From assembly GCA_021783525.1 (NCBI GenBank), contig JAJXTT010000118.1, positions 1-6,183 on the forward strand: 6,183 nucleotides of DNA, written 5' to 3'. Origin of the DNA: Pseudomonadota bacterium. GTDB taxonomy: Bacteria > Pseudomonadota > Gammaproteobacteria > Burkholderiales > Gallionellaceae. Below are positions 5,340 to 6,183 of the stretch, in pieces (the first letter of the stretch is position 1; every line of letters begins with the position of its first letter). Below the pieces are notes generated by a model that was given only the letters and a program-made list of their open reading frames with translations, ran no database searches and was not told the DNA's origin. The translations under genes and the position numbers were made by a program.

Positions 5340-6073
5340 GAGGGCTCTTTTTGCAGGATGCCCTGCCATACGCCGTCCCGCAAACCCTGCAGCGGCTGGA
5401 ATTTGGCCTTGTAGGCCATCTTGCGGCTGTCCGCTATCCAGTAACCGAGATAGAGGTAGGGCAGCTGCAATTTGCGGCACAGCTCGATCTGCCACAGCAC
5501 GTTGAATGTGCCGAAGCTCGAATGCGGAATGTCCGGATCGTAGAAGGTATAGACCGCGGACAAGCCATCCTGCAGTACATCGATCACGCTGACCATGCGC
5601 AACACATCGTTTTCGCGAAACTCCACCAGCAGGGTATCGACGTGGCTTTGCAGCAGGAAGTTGCGGTATTGCTCGGGGCTGTCGTCATCCATGCCGCCGT
5701 CGCGGTGGCGCGCCTCCTGGTAGCGGCGATAGAGTTCGAAATACTCGGCCTTGTCCTTCAGGGCATGCAGCGTGACGTTCAACCCGTTGTGGTGTTTGCG
5801 GCTGCGGCGTTGCGAGCGCGTGGGCCTGAAATCGTCGACCACCACGCGCACCGGCACGCATTGATGGCAGGTGTCGCAGCGCGGACGATAGGTGAAGGTG
5901 CCGCTGCGGCGGAAGCCGTGGCGCACCAGTTCCGAATAGATCGGCGAGGTGATCAGGAAGCTGGGGGTCGCCACTTGCGAACGCGCTTCCAGCCCCTCCA
6001 GGTAACTGCACGGATAGGGCGCGGTCAGGTAGAGGTGCAATGCGGAAAGCTGAATGTCCTTGAGCAGGCTCAT
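5336..6073 (-). CDS. bpt: Aspartate/glutamate leucyltransferase Bpt (ATE-type)
   Basis: Cytoplasmic aminoacyl-tRNA-protein transferase that adds leucine from Leu-tRNA to proteins with N-terminal Asp or Glu, making them substrates for ClpS/ClpAP (bacterial N-degron pathway). The 245 residues are normal for the family. The N-terminal ATE domain has APYPCSYL with Cys22, RSQVATPS (31-38), and FTYRPRCDTCHQCVPVRV with Cys66, Cys69 and Cys72, followed by the basic RSQRRSRKH. The C-terminal GNAT-like domain includes SVIDVLQDGLSAVYTFYDPD, SFGTFNVLWQIE and YLYLGYWI. The eukaryotic relative ATE1 uses arginine; bacterial members next to aat are Bpt, which is why I prefer that name. The start overlaps the aat stop (ATGA) with no visible Shine-Dalgarno, and the stop overlaps the next start (ATGA), indicating coupling on both sides. 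Confidence 0.95.
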   Translation of the reverse strand: MSLLKDIQLSALHLYLTAPYPCSYLEGLEARSQVATPSFLITSPIYSELVRHGFRRSGTFTYRPRCDTCHQCVPVRVVVDDFRPTRSQRRSRKHHNGLNVTLHALKDKAEYFELYRRYQEARHRDGGMDDDSPEQYRNFLLQSHVDTLLVEFRENDVLRMVSVIDVLQDGLSAVYTFYDPDIPHSSFGTFNVLWQIELCRKLQLPYLYLGYWIADSRKMAYKAKFQPLQGLRDGVWQGILQKEPS

Positions 6074-6183
6074 GTGAATAGGTCGTCGTCAAAACGCCAG
6101 GCGGTTACAGGTGCATAGTTTATCAATTCCTGCAGGCGAGCGATAAATTCCTTGCGCGGAATCTCGCGGGCGCCCAGCGAGGC
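6070..6183 (-). CDS. aat: Leucyl/phenylalanyl-tRNA-protein transferase, C-terminal 37 residues (5' end outside window)
   Basis: The - strand frame is open from the window edge to TGA at 6072-6070 and reads ASLGAREIPRKEF followed by IARLQELINYAPV and ending DDDLFT. SLGAREIPR is the conserved C-terminal motif of Aat, which attaches Leu or Phe to proteins with N-terminal Lys or Arg, the other branch of the bacterial N-degron pathway. Its stop overlaps the bpt start (ATGA). The piece is short, but the motif and the partner gene make the call secure. About 200 residues and the operon promoter lie beyond the window. Confidence 0.9.
   Translation of the reverse strand, partial: ASLGAREIPRKEFIARLQELINYAPVTAWRFDDDLFT

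Noticed and set aside
5340..5495. Longer N-terminus for the membrane protein starting at 5495
   Set aside because: It would overlap the conserved C-terminal part of bpt by 160 bases and add a non-membrane, Ala/Gln-rich stretch. The ATGA junction at 5339 is a far better start.
5351..6118. 255-codon open frame on the + strand opposite bpt
   Set aside because: It is antisense to a well-supported bpt gene and runs into the aat end; no family features.

Overview
The window is a stretch of bacterial chromosome, GC-rich in most of its genes. Gene content and protein sequences fit a betaproteobacterium, probably of the Nitrosomonadales (Gallionellaceae-like). This placement is an inference from the aat-bpt-pyrD order and the look of the proteins, not a database match. 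Two gene blocks face each other, with a small transposase/REP-element island between them.

Left block (+ strand, 1-2486): the C-terminal two thirds of the potassium sensor kinase KdpD, then the complete response regulator KdpE. Start and stop overlap as ATGA. The kdpFABC pump genes that this pair normally controls would lie upstream, outside the window.

Central island (about 2471-3222): a 179-residue REP-associated tyrosine transposase (RAYT, HUH/Y1 family) sits between two 31-bp REP palindromes in inverted orientation. Both carry the diagnostic GTAG head, and they match at 29 of 31 positions. The transposase stop codon lies inside the downstream REP. A 30-bp sequence that includes the kdpE stop codon recurs just beyond the downstream REP (26/30 identical) and is followed by a third, half-length REP. 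The element is thus framed by imperfect direct copies of the kdpE 3' end. An 8-bp perfect hairpin just upstream of the transposase start uses part of the upstream REP and cannot form together with the REP stem.

Right block (- strand, 6183-3223, read right to left): the last 37 codons of aat, then bpt, an uncharacterised multi-spanning membrane protein, pyrD (class 2 dihydroorotate dehydrogenase), and a 64-residue basic protein with a possible Cys/His metal site. The junctions are ATGA overlap, ATGA overlap, zero-gap TAG|ATG, and 20 nt, so this is almost certainly one operon. It joins two N-degron aminoacyl-tRNA-protein transferases with a pyrimidine synthesis enzyme.

Most genes are ordinary housekeeping genes. 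The parts that merit attention are the RAYT/REP island with its flanking duplication, and the two uncharacterised proteins in the aat-bpt-pyrD operon. I see no tRNA, rRNA, CRISPR array or defence system, and no gene-free stretch longer than 300 bases.
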